DNA of 6,832 bases from Phycisphaerae bacterium (GTDB taxonomy: Bacteria; Planctomycetota; Phycisphaerae; UBA1845): NCBI GenBank assembly GCA_029260195.1, contig JAJDDS010000056.1, positions 1 through 6,832 on the forward strand. Direction: 5' to 3'. Made by a program: the position numbers and the translations under genes. Every line of letters starts with the position of its first letter. Position 1 is the stretch's first letter. The notes beneath the pieces were generated by a model that was given only the letters and a program-made list of their open reading frames with translations, was not told the DNA's origin and did no database searches. Below, in pieces: positions 6,032 to 6,832 of the stretch.

Positions 6032-6046
6032 CGCCCGACGTAGACT
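6018..6046 (+). promoter_or_regulatory. Candidate promoter of the first VOC gene
   Basis: TTGTGA (6018-6023, 4 of 6 to TTGACA), a 17-base spacer and TAGACT (6041-6046, 4 of 6 to TATAAT) precede the gene. The predicted start near 6053 gives a leader of about 50 bases ending in a good Shine-Dalgarno. The spacing is ideal but the hexamers are only moderate. The equivalent stretch before the second copy keeps the ACTGG but has TTCACT (6653-6658) at the -10 position, so this promoter is probably weakened there. Confidence 0.35.
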
Positions 6047-6104
6047 GGACGCCACACGCGGGTGGCCAATCGGAGAGGACATTTCACATCAAGGAGACCC
6101 AAAC

Positions 6105-6590
6105 ATGAGTAACGTCAGCCCAATCCCCGACGGATTTCGCACCGTCACGCCGCACATGGTCGTGCGTGACGCTGCCGCCGCCATCGACTTCTACAAAAAG
6201 GCGTTCGGCGCCGAAGAGGTCATGCGCATGCCCGGACCGGACGGTCAGGGCGTCGTGCACGCCGAGATCAAGATCGGCGACTCGATGATCATGATGTGCG
6301 ACGAGCAGCCACACATGGAACACTGCGCGTCACCCGCCAAGTTGAACGGGACGACCATGGGCATTTGCCTCTACGTCCCAGACTGCGACAAGTCGTTCGA
6401 ACAGGCGGTGTCGGCCGGGGCGACCGCGTCGATGCCGCCGACGGACATGTTCTGGGGCGACCGATATGGAAAGGTAACCGATCCGTTCGGGCACGAATGG
6501 GCTGTCGCCACCCACACCAACGATCTGACCCCTGACGAAATCGCCAAAGCGGCGGAAAAAGCGTTCAAGGAGATTTCTTGCGGGCAGTAG
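6105..6590 (+). CDS. VOC-superfamily protein, PhnB-like glyoxalase/bleomycin-resistance fold (copy 1)
   Basis: A 161-residue protein of the vicinal-oxygen-chelate fold, the PhnB-like group often labelled glyoxalase or 3-demethylubiquinone methyltransferase-like. Two beta-alpha-beta-beta-beta modules are visible. The first runs about 12-66, with TPHMVVRDAAAAIDFYKKAF (15-34), the usual strand and helix, and VVHAEIKIGD (50-59). The second runs about 85-137, with MGICLYVPDCDKSFEQAVSA (85-104), then WGDRYGKVTDPFGHEWAVAT (117-136). H17, H52 and E131 stand where VOC enzymes usually carry metal ligands, so metal binding is possible but not shown. The reaction cannot be named; most members of this group have no known substrate. 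AAGGAG (6091-6096) lies eight bases before the ATG and fixes the start. It is transcribed away from the thr operon, with no evident metabolic link, and is followed after 127 bases by a second copy. Confidence 0.9.
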   Translation: MSNVSPIPDGFRTVTPHMVVRDAAAAIDFYKKAFGAEEVMRMPGPDGQGVVHAEIKIGDSMIMMCDEQPHMEHCASPAKLNGTTMGICLYVPDCDKSFEQAVSAGATASMPPTDMFWGDRYGKVTDPFGHEWAVATHTNDLTPDEIAKAAEKAFKEISCGQ

Positions 6591-6717
6591 CCCACCACGA
6601 GGACATCGACTACCGCACGACGCCACGTTGGTCAGTCGCCCGGGAACGCGCATTCACTGGGCGCGGCACGCGCGGACGGTCAGCCGAAACGGCACATGGA
6701 TACAGAGGAGACACATA

Positions 6718-6832
6718 ATGAGTAACGTCGACCCGATCCCCAACGGATTTCGCACCGTCACGCCGCACATGGTCGTGCGCGACGCGGCCGCCGCCATCGA
6801 CTTCTACAAAAAGGCGTTCGGCGCCGAAGAGG
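6718..6832 (+). CDS. Second, near-identical VOC-superfamily gene (copy 2, cut by the window edge)
   Basis: The first 38 codons of a paralogue of the gene at 6105-6590 are visible before the window ends. The peptide differs from copy 1 only at residue 5 (Ser to Asp) and residue 9 (Asp to Asn). It keeps TPHMVVRDAAAAIDFYKKAF, including H17, so the same fold and at least the first module are expected. AGAGGAG (6704-6710) lies seven bases before the ATG. No intrinsic terminator with a T-run is evident in the 127-base gap after copy 1, so the two may be co-transcribed. Whether the rest of the gene is intact cannot be seen. Confidence 0.85.
   Translation, partial: MSNVDPIPNGFRTVTPHMVVRDAAAAIDFYKKAFGAEE

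Larger units (their letters stand above)
6105..6832 (+). repeat. Tandem gene duplication (two VOC copies)
   Basis: Bases 6105-6219 and 6718-6832 align without gaps at 109 of 115 positions. Three of the six differences are synonymous; the other three change two codons. The similarity weakens but continues upstream: both leaders share CTGG-CGC and then CACGCG about 60 bases before the ATG, and GGAGAC just before it. The repeated unit is therefore about 613 bases (6105 to 6718) and includes gene plus leader. Confidence 0.85.

Noticed and set aside
5891..6082. A minus-strand frame of 63 codons in the thr upstream region, tested as a leader peptide
   Set aside because: It is Arg-rich rather than Thr-rich and has no clear ribosome site, so it does not fit a threonine attenuation leader.
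6661..6673. GCGCG-GCA-CGCGC inverted repeat between the two VOC copies, considered as a terminator
   Set aside because: The stem is only 5 bp in GC-rich DNA and no T-run follows, so it is likely a chance match.
1..6832. Search for CRISPR repeats, insertion-sequence ends, tRNA genes and toxin-antitoxin or defence genes
   Set aside because: Nothing with regular spaced repeats, transposase motifs, cloverleaf-like sequence or defence domains was seen by eye.

Overview
The window reads as two unlike pieces of bacterial DNA joined inside one open reading frame. From about 770 to the right end the DNA is GC-rich (46 of 60 bases are G or C at 901-960, hand-counted). It carries a compact threonine-biosynthesis operon on the minus strand, a sigma factor gene downstream of it, and a divergently transcribed pair of VOC-fold genes on the plus strand. 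From 1 to about 770 the DNA is closer to half G+C (28 of 60 at 1-60 and again at 301-360). It encodes the C-terminal part of an oligopeptide/dipeptide ABC permease and, overlapping its stop, the first codons of what is probably the partner permease. The GC-rich part looks like a free-living environmental bacterium. The ECF sigma style and the gene set would suit Planctomycetota or a similar GC-rich phylum, but nothing here fixes the lineage.

Layout: 1-35, start of a probable second permease subunit (minus, cut by the window edge). 32-1282 (minus), one uninterrupted frame of 416 codons whose first ~170 residues are an ECF RNA polymerase sigma factor and whose last ~240 residues are a DppB/OppB-type permease lacking its N-terminus; the joint lies near 749-775. 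1283-1384, a short gap with a weak candidate terminator. 1385-5881 (minus), thrB-thrC-hom-lysC in transcription order, each junction overlapping by 4, 1 and 4 bases. 5882-6104, a divergent intergenic region with three adjacent inverted repeats, a flanking 14-base direct repeat and candidate promoters in both directions. 6105-6590 (plus), a complete VOC/PhnB-like gene. 6718 to the window end (plus), the first 38 codons of a near-identical second copy.

The four operon enzymes cover aspartate to aspartyl phosphate (LysC), aspartate semialdehyde to homoserine (Hom), homoserine to phosphohomoserine (ThrB) and phosphohomoserine to threonine (ThrC). Only aspartate-semialdehyde dehydrogenase (asd) is missing and must lie elsewhere. 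Hom has no C-terminal ACT domain, whereas LysC has two ACT domains, so allosteric control is probably concentrated in LysC.

The most unusual features are the in-frame sigma/permease chimera, which is either an assembly or rearrangement joint or a real fusion, the structured thr/VOC intergenic region, and the recent tandem duplication of the VOC gene. No CRISPR array, insertion sequence, tRNA or rRNA was recognised, and I did not find a convincing new multi-gene system.
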